DNA of 64,000 nt from Megalopta genalis. Its lineage: Eukaryota > Arthropoda > Insecta > Hymenoptera > Halictidae. Below, piece after piece: positions 40,101 to 51,400 of the stretch; position 1 is the first letter of the stretch; each line of letters starts with the position of its first letter. The notes beneath the pieces are model-generated. The model was given only the letters and a program-made list of their open reading frames with translations. It was not told where the DNA came from and did no database searches. The stretch covers positions 92,460 through 156,459 of the forward strand of contig NW_027476689.1 in assembly GCF_051020955.1 (NCBI RefSeq). The letters are read 5' to 3'. The position numbers and the translations under genes are program-made.

Positions 40101-43100
40101 ATAGCTAAACGATTTGTTTCGCATGGATTTGAAGCTAAGCCTTCTACTTCGCATTGATTTGAAGCTAAATCATTTGTTTCGCATGGATTTGAATCTAAGC
40201 CTTGTCCTTCCAATTGATTTGAAGCTAATTCATGTCTTTCTTATGGATTTGAAGCTAAACCTTCTACATCGCATTGATTTGCAGCTAAATCATTTGTTTC
40301 GTATGGATTTGAAGCTATCTCCTTTGTTTCGCCTGAATTTGAAACTATATCACTTATGTAGCAAGTATCTTAACCTAAATCATTTCTCTCGCATGGATTT
40401 GAAGCTAATCCCTTTACTGCGCGTTGATTTGAAGCTGAATCATGTGTATCCCATGGATTTTGAAGCTAACACGTTTGATTCGACCGCATTTGAATCTAAA
40501 TCACTTATATCCCTAGTCTTTGAAGCTAAATCTCTTGTTTCGCATGGATTTGAAGCTAAAGCTTCTACATCTTATTGATTTGAAACAAAATCATTTGATT
40601 CGCATGGATTTGAAGCTAATCCTTCTACTTCGCATTGATTTGAAGCTAAGCCTTCTACTGCGCATTGATTTGAAGCTAGATCATGCGTTTCGCTTGGATT
40701 TGAAGTTACCTCGGTTGTTTCGCCTGCATTTGAAGCTATTCCATTTATGTCGCAAGTATTTGAAGCTAATTCATTTGTGTCGCATGGATTTGATGCTAAG
40801 CCGCCTACTTCTCATTGATTTGAAGCTTAGTCATGTTTTTCGCATGGATTTAAAGCTAACTCGTTTGCTTCGCATGCAGTTGAAGGTAAATCATGTTTAT
40901 CAAAAGTATCTGATGCTAAACCATTTGTTCCCAAGATTATGATGCTAGTCCATGTGTTTCGCATGAATTTGAAGCTTAATCATGTTTTTCGCATAGATTT
41001 GAAGCTAACTCGTTTGATTCGCCTGCATATGCTGCTATTTCATTTACACCGAAAGTAATTGAAGCTAAACCATTTGTTTCGCATGGATTTGAAGCTAACT
41101 CCTTGGTTTCGCCTGAAGTTGAATCTATATGACTTATATCACAAGTATTTGAAGCTAAATCATTTGTTCGGCATGGATTTGAAACTAAGCCTTCTACGTC
41201 GCATTGATTTGAAACTAAATCTTGTGTATCGCATTGATTTGAAGCTAAGCCTTCGACTTCGCATTGAGTTGAAGCTAAATCATGTGTTTCGCTTGGATTT
41301 GAAGCTAACTCGTTTGTTTCGCCTGCATTGGCAGCTATTTCATTTACACCGCAAGTATTTGTTGCTAAATCATCCGTTTCGCATGGATTTGAAGCTAAGC
41401 CTTGTACTTCGCATTGATTTGAAGCTAAGTCATATGTTTCGCTTGGATTTGAAGCTAACCCGTTTGTTTCGCATGCAGTTGAAGCTATATCATGTATATC
41501 ACAAGTATTTGTAGCTAAACCATTTGTTTCGCATGGATTTGAATCTAAGCCATCTGCTTCGCATTGATTTGAAGCTAAATCATTTGTTACGCATGGGATT
41601 GAAGCTACCTGGTTGTTCCTCCAACTTTTGAAGCTATATCACTTATATCGCTAGTATTTAAAGCTAAATCATGTGTTTCGCATGGATTTGAAGCTAAGTC
41701 GTTCGTTTCGCCTGCAGTTGAATCTACATCACTAATATCGCAAGTATTTGAAGCTAAATCATGTGTATCGCGTGGATTTGAAGCTAAGCCTTCTAATTCG
41801 CATTGTTTTGAAGCTAAATCATGTGTTTCGCTTGGATTTGAAGTTGAGCCTTATACTTCGCATTGATTAGAAGCTAAATCATGTGTTTCGCATGGATTCG
41901 AAGCTAAATCATGTGTTTTGCATGGATTAGAACCTAACTTGTTTGTTTCGCCTGCATTTGACACTATTTCATTTATACCGCAAGTATTTGAAGCTAAATC
42001 AATCGTTTGGCATGGATTTGAAGCTAAGCCTTCTACGTCGCTTTGATTTGAAGACGATTCATGTGTTTCGCATGGATTTGAAACTAACTCTTTTGTTTCG
42101 CCTGCATTTGAAGCTGTATCCCTCATATTCGCAAGCATTTTAAACTAAATCTTTCGTTTCGCATGGATATGAAGCTAACTAGTTGGTTCGCATGCAGTTG
42201 AAGCTAATTCATGTTTATCAGAAGTATCTGAAGCTAAACCTATTTGTTTCGCAAGAATATGTTGCTAATCCATGTGTTTTACATGAATTTGAAGCTAAAT
42301 CATTTGTTGTGCATGAATTTGAAGCTAAATCATTTGTTTCACATGCATTTGAAGCTATCCCGTTTGTTTCGCCTGCATTTGAAGCTGTATCCCTTATATT
42401 CGCAAGTATTTGAAGCTGAATCATTCGTTTCGCATGGATTTGAAGCTAAGCCTTCTAGGTCGCATTGTTTTGCATCTAAATCATTTGTTTCGCATGGATT
42501 TGAAGCTAACTCGTTTGTTTGGCCTGCATTTGAAGCTATATCACTTATACCGCAAGTATCTGAAGCTAAATCAATTGTTTCGCATGTATTTGAAGCTAAG
42601 CCTTCTACTTGGAATTGAAATGAAGCTAAATCATTTGTCTCGCATGAATTTGAAGCTAATCCTTCTACCGGGAATTGACTTGAAACTACATCATTTGTTT
42701 TGCATGGTTTTGAAGCTAACTCATTTGTTCCGCCTGCATTTGGATCTATATCACTTAAATCGCAAGTATTTGACCTAAATCAATTGTTTCGAATGAATTT
42801 GAAGCTAATTCTTCTACATCGTATTGATTTGAAGACAAATCATGTCTTTCGCCTGGATTTGAAGCTAACTCTTCTACTTCGCATTGTTTTGAAGCTAAAC
42901 CATTTGTTTCGCAAGTATTTGAAGCTAAGCCTTCTACTTGGAATTGAAATCAAGCTAAATCATGTGTTTCGCATGGATTTGAAGCCAACTCGTTCGTTGC
43001 GCATGCTGTTAAATCTAAATAACGTATATCACAAGTATTTGTAGCTAAACCATTTGTTTCGCATGGATTTGAATCTAAGCCCTGTACTTCGATTTGATTT

Positions 43101-43230
43101 GAAGCTAAATCATTTGTTTCGCACGGATTTGAAGCTAAACCTTCTACATCGCATTGATTTGAAGCTAAATTATGTATTTCGCTTGGATCTGAAGCTAACT
43201 CGTTTGTTTCGTATGCATTTGAAGCTATAT
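40101..43230 (+). repeat. Rearranged copy of the large unit
   Basis: About 40,101-40,570 match 26,985-27,454 (offset 13,116). Then about 180 bp are missing relative to that copy. From about 41,045 the sequence matches 28,322 onward (offset 12,723, later 12,724) as far as about 42,510. A further 150-bp loss changes the offset to 12,574 up to about 43,230. Losses by exactly one higher-order unit support exchange in 150-bp register. Confidence 0.8.
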
Positions 43231-44188
43231 CACTTATATCGGAAGTATCTGATGCTAAATCGTTTGTTTCGCATGGTTTTGTAGCTAAACCTTCTACATC
43301 GCATTGATTTGAAGCTAAATCATGTGTTTCGCATGGATTTGAAGCTAACTCGACCGTTTCGCATGCAGTTGAAGCTAAATAGTGTCTTTCACAAGTATTT
43401 GAAGATAATCCATTTGAATCGCATTGATTTGAACCTGATCCTTCTACTTCGCACTGATTTGCAGCTAAATATTTTGTTTCGCATGGATTTGAAGCTGAAT
43501 CTTTTACATCTCATGGAGTTGAAGCTAAATCTTGTGTTTGGCTTGGATTTGAAGCTAAACCTTCTACATCGCATTGATTTGCAGCTGAATCGTGTGTTTG
43601 GCATGGATTTGAAGCTAACTCGTTTCTTTCGCATGCAGTTGAAGCTAAATCATGTCTTTCACAAGTATTTGAAGATGAACCATTTGAATCGTATGGATTT
43701 GAAGCTAAACCATCTACATCGCATTGATTTGCTGCTAAATCATGTGTTTCGCATATATTTGAAACTGACTCGATTGTTGCGCATGCAGTTGAATCTAAAT
43801 AATGTATAACACAAGAATTTGTAGCTAAACAATTTGTTTCGCATGGATTTGAATCTAAGCCGTGTACTTCGAATTGTTTTGAAGGTAAATCATGTGTTAC
43901 GCATTGATTTGAAGCTAAACCTTCTACATCGCAGTGATTTGAAGCTAAATCAAGTGCTTCGCTTGGATTTGAAGCTAACTCGTTTGTTTCGCATGCAGTT
44001 GAATCTAAATCATGTTTATCACAAGTGTCTGAAGCTAACGCATTTGTTTCGCAAGAATACGAAGCTATACCATGTGTTCGCGTTGATTTGGAGCTAAATA
44101 ATGTGTTTCGAATGGATTTGAAGCTAAACCTTTTACATCGCATTTATTAGAAGCAATATCAAGTGTTTCGCATGGATTTGAAGCTAAA

Positions 44189-45300
44189 TCATTTGTTCCG
44201 CATGCATTTGGAGCTAACTCGTTTGTTTCTCCTGTATTTGAAGCTATTTCACATATATCGCAAGTATCTGAACCTAAATCATTTGTTTCGCATGGATTTG
44301 AAGCTAAACATTTTACATCGCATTTATTTGAAGCTGAATCATGTGTTTCGCTTGGATTTGAAGCTAAATAATGTGTTTCGCATGGATATTAAGCTAACTC
44401 GTTTGTTTTGTCTGCATTTGAAGCTATATCACTTGTATCGCAAGTATTGGAAGAAAAATCATTAGTTTCGCATGGATTTGAAGTTATCTCGTTTGGTTCG
44501 ACTGCATTTGAAGCAATATCACTTATATCGCAAGTATCTGAAGCTAAATCATTTGTTTCTGATGTATTTGAAGCTAAGCCATCTACTTCGCATTGATTTG
44601 AAGCTAAATCATGTGTATCGCATGGATTTTGAAGCTAACTCGTTTGATTCGTCTGCATTTGAAGCTATATCACTTATGTCGCAAGTATTTGAAGCTAACT
44701 CATTTGTTTCACGTGGATTTGATGCTAAGCCTTCTACATCGCATTGATTTCATTGTAGATGATGTGTTTCGCATGGATTTGAAGCTAACTAGTTTGTTTC
44801 GCATGCAGTTGAATCTAAATCATGTTTATCACAAGTATCTGAAGCTAAATCATTTGTTTCGCATGAATTTGGAGCTATATCATTTATATTCGCAAGTATT
44901 TGAAGCTAAATCATTTGTTGCGCATGGATTTGAAGCTAAATCATTTGTTCCGCATGGATTTGGAGCTAACTCGTTTGTTTCTCCTGCATTTGAAGCTATT
45001 TCACATATATCGCAAGTATCTGAACCTAAATCATTTATTTCGCATGGATTTGAAGCTAAACCTTTTACATCGCATTTATTAGAAGCAATATCAAGTGTTT
45101 CGCATGGATTTGAAGCTAAATCATTTGTTCCGCATGGATTTGGAGCTAACTCGTTTGTTTCTCCTGTATTTGAAGCTATTTCACATATATCGCAAGTATC
45201 TGAACCTAAATCATTTGTTTCGCATGGATTTGAAGCTAAACCTTCTACATCACACTGACTTGCAGCTAAATCATGTGTTTCGCATGGATTTGAAACTAAC
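44189..45300 (+). repeat. 180-bp doublet and related copy
   Basis: A 180-bp segment starting TCATTTGTTCCGCATGG at 44,941 recurs at 45,121. A related segment begins near 44,189. All share the odd B monomer ACCTTTTACATCGCATTT and the C variant ATCAAGTGTTTCGCATGG. 180 bp is six monomers, not a multiple of 150, so exchange is not restricted to the pentamer register. Confidence 0.8.
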
Positions 45301-46193
45301 TCTTTTGTTTCGCCTGCATTTGAAGCTGTATCCCTCATATTCGCAAGCATTTTAAACTAAATCTTTCGTTTCGCATGGATTTGAAGCTAACTAGTTGGTT
45401 CGCATGCAGTTGAAGCTAATTCACGTGTATCAGAAGTATCTGAAGCTAAACCTATTTGTTTCGCAAGAATATGTTGCTAATCCATGTGTTTTACATGAAT
45501 TTGAAGCTAAATCATTTGTTTTGCATGAATTTGAAGCTAAATCATTTGTTTCACATGCATTTGAAGCTATCCCGTTTGTTTCGCCTGCATTTGAAGCTGT
45601 ATCCCTTATATTCGCAAGTATTTGAAGCTGAATCATTCGTTTCGCATGGATTTGAAGCTAAGCCTTCTAGGTCGCATTGTTTTGCATCTAAATCATTTGT
45701 TTCGCATGGATTTGAAGCTAACTCGTTTGTTTGGCCTGCATTTGAAGCTATATCACTTATACCGCAAGTATCTGAAGCTAAATCAATTGTTTCGCATGTA
45801 TTTGAAGCTAAGCCTTCTACTTGGAATTGAAATGAAGCTAAATCATTTGTCTCGCATGAATTTGAAGCTAATCCTTCTACCGGGAATTGACTTGAAACTA
45901 CATCATTTGTTTTGCATGGTTTTGAAGCTAACTCATTTGTTTCGCCTGCATTTGGATCTATATCACTTAAATCGCAAGTATTTGACCTAAATCAATTGTT
46001 TCGAATGGATTTGAAGCTAATTCTTCTACATCGTATTGATTTGAAGACAAATCATGTCTTTCGCCTGGATTTGAAGCTAACTCTTCTACTTCGCATTGTT
46101 TTGAAGCTAAACCATTTGTTTCGCAAGTATTTGAAGCTAAACCTTCTACTTGGAATTGAAATCAAGCTAAATCATGTGTTTCGCATGGATTTG
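45270..46193 (+). repeat. 3,212-bp-offset copy of 42.06-42.98 kb
   Basis: About 920 bp match 42,058-42,981 with only isolated differences, for example GTTTTGCATG here against GTTGTGCATG near 42,307. It contains two 31-bp E monomers with TATTCGCAAG, each of which creates minus-strand ATG codons. The copy ends where GAAGCTAAATAATG replaces GAAGCCAACTCG. Immediately after it comes diverged satellite and then the transposon. Confidence 0.85.
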
Positions 46194-46508
46194 AAGCTAA
46201 ATAATGTGTTTCGCATGGATATGAAGCTAACTCGTCCGTTTCTCTTGCATTTGAAGCTACATCACTTATATCGCAAGTATCTGAAGTTATATCATTCGTT
46301 TCGCATGTATTTGAACCTAAGACATCTAGTTCGCATTGATTTGAAGCTAAATCGTGAGTTTCGCATGGATTAGAAGCAAACTCGTTTGTTTCGCCTGCAT
46401 TTGAAGCTATATCATTTATAACGAAAGAATTTGAAGCTAAATCATTTGTTTCGCAGTGATTGAATGCTAACTCGTTTGTTTCGCCTGCAGTTGAACCTAT
46501 ATCACTTA

Positions 46509-46510
46509 TA
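46509..46510. repeat. TA target-site duplication, left
   Basis: The satellite reads CACTTA then TA directly before the element. Because the target is TATATA-like, the exact TA pair could slide by two bases without changing the conclusion. Confidence 0.88.
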
Positions 46511-47373
46511 CAGGTTGTCCCACAAGTATTTTAACAGCCGAAAATGAGGGGTAGCTGAGGTCATTTGAAGTAACTTTTTCCTTTGCGAAAATGCAATCCG
46601 CGGCTTTGTTTACGAATTACTAACGAAAAACACTGGCTAATGAGAGGTGACGGTGCAAGAGAGAGGGTCCGCGAGAGAGTCCGCAGCACGAGGCGTTGAC
46701 AGAATGTCGGGACGAACTCGAGCCGCGATCGAAGTATTGAACAAGTCACAAGGCGAGAACTTTACGGATTTTTTTTACTACATAACAGCGATATTTTTAA
46801 GAAAAACGCTGTTCACCTTTACTTTAGAACGTCTGAAGAATATTTACTAATTTTTCGGACCCGAAATAATATGAAGTTTAACCGTGACAGCTGTTTTAAT
46901 TTTCTGGTGTGCATGACATCTCGTGTGTACCATATGAAATTTTTATGCAAGGTGTACAGTGAAGATTAACGAATGATTTGCAAAGCTGATTTAATAATAA
47001 ATAAGGGACGTAAAGGATTTGTTTATTAGAGAGATATGAAAAATATTATCAGTAAGAAACTCACCCATTTAGTTGAGGATGCATTTGCTGGCTGAAATTC
47101 ATGATGTCGAAGGGCACTGACCTTGTACTACGTACAGCTGATCTTTCACTGCACTGTCACTAAACACTGATCACTTAATTAATCACTGATAATCCGAATC
47201 ACTTGTGGATATTTAAGAAAGATCACTGAGACTCGTTCGCGGATAATCGTTTATTCGATGTGTTCGTTCGGAAGTCGACGTTTCACTGGCAAAATATCGA
47301 GGCCTCGACCGTGGGCCCTTGTCGTTCGTCTTTCGGCCGTCCGAGGAAATAACACCCGATACTATTTTCTTCG
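46511..47373 (+). repeat. Left inverted arm of the transposon
   Basis: 863 bp, inverted relative to the right arm. Landmarks found in both arms include GAAAATGAGGGGTAGCTGAG, CTTTGCGAAAATGCAATCCG, GTCCGCGAGAGAGTCCGCAG and GGCGAGAACTTTACGG. Lengths differ because the right arm contains about 55 bp near 47,945-48,000 and a further stretch near 47,715-47,790 that the left arm lacks. Substitutions are scattered, so the arms have diverged or were never fully homogenised. Confidence 0.88.
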
Positions 47374-47475
47374 AAGCGCAGGGTATCGCCAAATGAAATA
47401 AACAAGATATGCCGAGACGTAAACTGTGTCCGACCCGCTGCACCCTGCGCTCTTAGAACGTAATTAATGGCCGTG
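47374..47475. other. Transposon central spacer
   Basis: About 100 bp without arm-to-arm pairing. It begins with AAGCGCAGGG (47,374-47,383) and later contains CACCCTGCGC (47,441-47,450), itself a short inverted repeat that could continue the foldback as a smaller inner stem. No open reading frame of note. Confidence 0.7.
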
Positions 47476-48460
47476 CGAAGAAAATGGTATCGAGTGTCAT
47501 TTCCTCGGACGGCCGAACGAAGAACAACAAGGACACACAGTCAACTCCTGAATTTTTCGGCAGTGAAACGTCGACTTCCGAACGAACGCGTCGAATAAAC
47601 GATTATCCGCGAACGAGTCTCAGTGATCTTTCTTAAATATCCACAAGTGATTCGGATTATCAGTGATTAAATAACTGATCAGTGTTTGGTGACAGTGCAG
47701 TGTAAGTGAACTTCGCAAATAACCATACCAGAGGTTCCACCGACAGTATCCCTCGAATGTTGCGGTCATCGACCTGGGATCAGCTGTTCGTTGTACGAGG
47801 TCAGTACGTACGAGTCAGCAAATGCATCCTCAACTAAATGGGTGAGTTTCTTATCTATAATATTTTTCATATTTCTCTAAAAAACAAATCCTTTACGTAC
47901 CTTAACGCGATTATTTATTATTAAATCAGCTTTGCGAATCATTCGTTGAATTCTGTTCGTACACGGAATTATTTAAATTATAATATCATTTACGAACTTT
48001 GTTAATCTTCACTGTACACCTTGCATACAAATTTCATATGGTACACATAAGGTGTCATGCACACCAGAAAATTAAAACGACTGTCACGGTTAAACTACAT
48101 ATTATTTCGAGTCCGAAAAATTAGTGAATATTCTTCAGACGTTCTAAGGTAAAGGTGAACAGCGTTTTTCTTAAAAATATCACTGTTATGGAGTAAAAAA
48201 AATCCGTAAAGTTCTCGCCTTGTGACTTGTTCAAAACTTCGATCGCGGCTCGAGTCCGTCCCTACCTTCTGTCAATGCCTCGTGCTGCGGACTCTCTCGC
48301 GGACCCTCTCTCTCGCACCGTCACCTCTCATTGGCCTGTGTTTTTCCTTAATAACTCGTAAACAAAGCCGCGGATTGCATTTTCGCAAAGGAAAAAGTTA
48401 CTTCAAATGACCTCAGCTACCCCTCATTTTCGGCTGTTAAAATAATTGTGGGACACCCTG
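47476..48460 (-). repeat. Right inverted arm of the transposon
   Basis: 985 bp, complementary in reverse to the left arm. Its terminal CAGGGTGTCCCA (minus strand) is probably nearer the ancestral end than the left CAGGTTGTCCCA, because that form is the one I associate with this type of element; that is recollection. The inner part holds several CAGTGAT or CAGTGTT motifs (47,625-47,705), also present inverted in the left arm. Confidence 0.88.
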
Positions 48461-48462
48461 TA
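48461..48462. repeat. TA target-site duplication, right
   Basis: TA directly after CACCCTG, followed by TAGCAAGTATTTGAAGAC, the continuation of the interrupted E monomer. Filled flanks total two bases more than the empty copy. Confidence 0.88.
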
Positions 48463-51400
48463 TAGCAAGTATTTGAAGACAAATCATTTGTTCCTCATGG
48501 ATTTGAACCTAAGCCTTCTACTTCGCACTGATTTTAAGCTAAATCATTAGTTTCGCATGGTTTTGGAGCTAACTCGTTTGTTTCTCCTGCATTTGAAGCT
48601 ATATCACGTATATTGCAATTATTTGAAGAAAAATCATTTGTTTCGCATGGATTTGAACATAAGCGTTCTACTTCGCAATCTTTTGAAGCTAAATCATGTG
48701 ATCCGCATGGATTTGAAACTAACTCGTTTGTTTCGCCTGCATTTTAAGCTATATCACTTATTTCGCAAGTATTTCGAGCTAAATCATTAGTGTCGCATGG
48801 CTATGAAGCTAAGCCTTCTACTTCGCACTCATTAGAAGCTAAATCATGTGTTTCGCATGGATTTGAAGCTATCTCGTTTGTTTCGCCTGCATTTGAAACT
48901 ATATCACTTACATCGCAAGTATCTGAAGCTAAATCATTTGTTTCCAATGGATTTGAAGATAAACCTTCTATATCGCATTGATTTGCAGCTAAATCATGTG
49001 TTTCGCATGTATTTGAAGCTAACTCGTTCGTTGCGCATGCTGTTAAATCTAAATAACGTATATCAGAAGTATTTGTATCTAAACCATTTGTTTCGAATGG
49101 ATTTGAACCTAAGCCGTGTACTTCGAATTGAGTTGAAGGTAAATCATGTGATTCGCATGGATTTGAAGCTAAACCTTCTACATCGCATTGATTTGATGCT
49201 AAATCATTTGTTTCGCATGGATTTGAAGCTAACTCGTTTGTTTCCCCTGCATTTGAATCTATGTCAATCATATCGCAAGTATTTGATGCTAAATCATTTG
49301 CTTCGCATGGATTTGAAGCTATACCTTTTACATCGCATTGATTTGCAGATAAATCATGTGTTTCGCATGGATTTGAAGCTAACTCGTTCGTTGCGCATGC
49401 AGTTAAATTTAAATAACGTATATCACAAGTATTTGAAGCTAAACCATTTGTTTTGCATGGATTTGAATCTAAGCCCTGTACTTCGATTTGATTTGAAGCC
49501 TAATCATTTGTTTCGCACGGATTTGAAGCTAAACCTTCTACATCGCATTGATTTGAAGCTAAATTAAGTACTTCGCTTGCATTTGAAGCTAACTCGTTTG
49601 CTTCGTATGCATTTGAAGCTACAACACTTATATCGGAAGTATTTGAAGCTAAATCATATGTATCGTATGGATTTGAAGCTGAACCTTGTACATCGCATTG
49701 ATTTGAAGCTAAATCTAGTGTATCGCATGGATATGAAGCTAAACCTTCTACATCGCATTGATTTGCAGCTAAATCATGTGTTTCGCATGGATTTGAAGCT
49801 AACTCGTTCGTTTCGCCTGCAGTTGAATCTACATCAGTTATATCGTAAGTATTTGAAGCTATATCATTTGTGTCGCATGGATTTCAAGCTAAACCTTCTA
49901 CATCGCATTGATTTGAATCTAAACCTGCTACTTCTTATTGATTTGAAGCTAAATCATGTGTTTCGCATTGAGTTGAAGCTAACCCGTTTGTTTCGTCAGC
50001 ATTTGAAGCTATATCACTTATATCGCAAGCATCTGAAGCTAAATCATTTGTTTCCCATTGATTTGGAGCTAAACCTTCTACATCACACTGACTTGCAGCT
50101 AAATCATGTGTTTCGCATGGATTTGAAGCTAACTCGTTTGATTCCCCTGCATTTGAATCTATGTCAATCATAACACAAGTATTTGATGCTAAATCATTTG
50201 CTACGCATGGATTTGAAGCTATACCTTTTGCATCGCATTGATTTGCAGATAAATCATGTGTTTCGCAGGGATTTGAAGCTAACTCGTTCGTTGCGCATGC
50301 AGTTAAATCTAAATAACGTATATCACAAGTATTTGTATCTAAACCATTTGTTTCGAATGGATTTGAACCTAAGCCTCGTACTTCGAATTGATTTGAAGCT
50401 AAATCATGTGTTTCGCATGGAATTTGAAGCTAAATCTTCTACATCGCATTGATTTGAAGCTAAATCATGTGTTTCGCATTGAGTTGAAGCTAACCCGTTT
50501 GTTTCGTCAGCATTTGAAGCTATATCACTTATATCGCAAGCATCTGAAGCTAAATCATTTGTTTCCCATTGATTTGGAGCTAAACCTTCTACATCGCATT
50601 GATTTCCAGCTAAGTCATGTGTTTCGCATGGATTTGAAGCTAACTCGTTCGTTTCCCCTGCATTTGAAGCTATATCAATCATATCGCAAGTAGCTGATGC
50701 TAAATCATTTGTTTCGCATGGATTTGAAGCTAAACCATCTACATCGCATTGATTTGAAGCTAGATTATGTGTTTCGCATGGATTTGAAGCTGACTCGTTT
50801 GTTTCGCATTCATTTGAAGCTATATCAATTATATCGCATGTATCTGATGCTAAGTCATTTATGTCGCATGGATTTGAAGCTAAACCTTCTACATCGCATT
50901 GATTTGAAGCGAAACCCTCTACATCTTATTGATCGAAAGCTAAATCATGTGTTTCGCATGGATTTGAAGCTAACTCGTTCGTTGCGCATGCAGTTATATG
51001 TAAATAACGTACATCACAAGTATTTGTATCTAAACCATTTGTTTGGAATGGATTTGAATCTAAGCCGTGTACTTCGAGTTGATTTGAAGCTAAATAATGT
51101 TTTTCGCATGGAATTTGAAGCTAAACCTTCTACATCGCATTGATTTGAAGCTAAATTATGTGTTTCGTTTGTATTTGAAGATAACTCGTTTGTATCGCCT
51201 GCAGTTGAATCTATATGACTTATATCACAAGCAATTGAAGCTAAATCATTTGTTCCGCATGGATTTGAAGCTAAGCCTACTACGTCGCATTGATTGGCAT
51301 CTGAATCATGTGTTTCGCATGGATTTGAAGCTAACTAGTTCGTTGCGCATGCAGTTAAATCTAAATAACGTATATCACAAGTAAATGAAGCTAAACCATT

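Larger units (their letters stand above)
1..46510 (+). repeat. 30-bp satellite array, left block
   Basis: Uninterrupted head-to-tail array of about 1,550 monomers of roughly 30 bp. Every monomer begins with a version of TTTGAAGCTA and carries TCGC near positions 22-25. Five types differ in positions 12-29: A ATCATTTGTTTCGCATGG, B ACCTTCTACATCGCATTG, C ATCATGTGTTTCGCATGG, D CTCGTTTGTTTCGCCTGC, E ATCACTTATATCGCAAGT. They normally run A-B-C-D-E, a 150-bp higher-order period, with skipped or repeated types. The A consensus has 12 T, 8 A, 6 G and 4 C, so the strand is T- and G-rich throughout, and I found no inverted monomer. Some monomers are 31 or 29 bp. The block has no unique sequence and no convincing gene; it reaches the left edge of the window and stops at the transposon. 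That it is non-coding satellite DNA is an inference from stops and frameshifts in every frame. Confidence 0.95.
46511..48460. mobile_element. Foldback-type DNA transposon, TA target, 1,950 bp
   Basis: The only non-satellite sequence in the window. The left end is CAGGTTGTCCCACAA and the right end, reversed, is CAGGGTGTCCCACAA. Inverted similarity extends inward through nearly the whole element: left arm 46,511-47,373, right arm 47,476-48,460, with a spacer of about 100 bp between them. It is flanked by TA on both sides, and an empty copy of the target at 56,481-56,784 confirms a 2-bp TA duplication. TA duplication is typical of Tc1/mariner-like elements; the superfamily is inferred only from that. 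No transposase frame is visible, so the element is non-autonomous. Base composition (G+C-richer, CpG-rich) is unlike the satellite. It splits the array without altering orientation or monomer type. Confidence 0.92.

Noticed and set aside
46561..46749. 62-codon ORF in the left transposon arm, mirrored at 48,222-48,410
   Set aside because: It exists in both arms because they are inverted copies. No domain or transposase motif is visible, and it covers terminal-repeat sequence.
47213..47443. 76-codon minus-strand ORF in the transposon centre
   Set aside because: Too short for a transposase, spans arm and spacer, with no recognisable motif.
46511..48460. LTR retrotransposon instead of DNA transposon
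   Set aside because: The terminal repeats are inverted, not direct. The ends are CAGG/CCTG and not TG/CA, and the target duplication is 2 bp.
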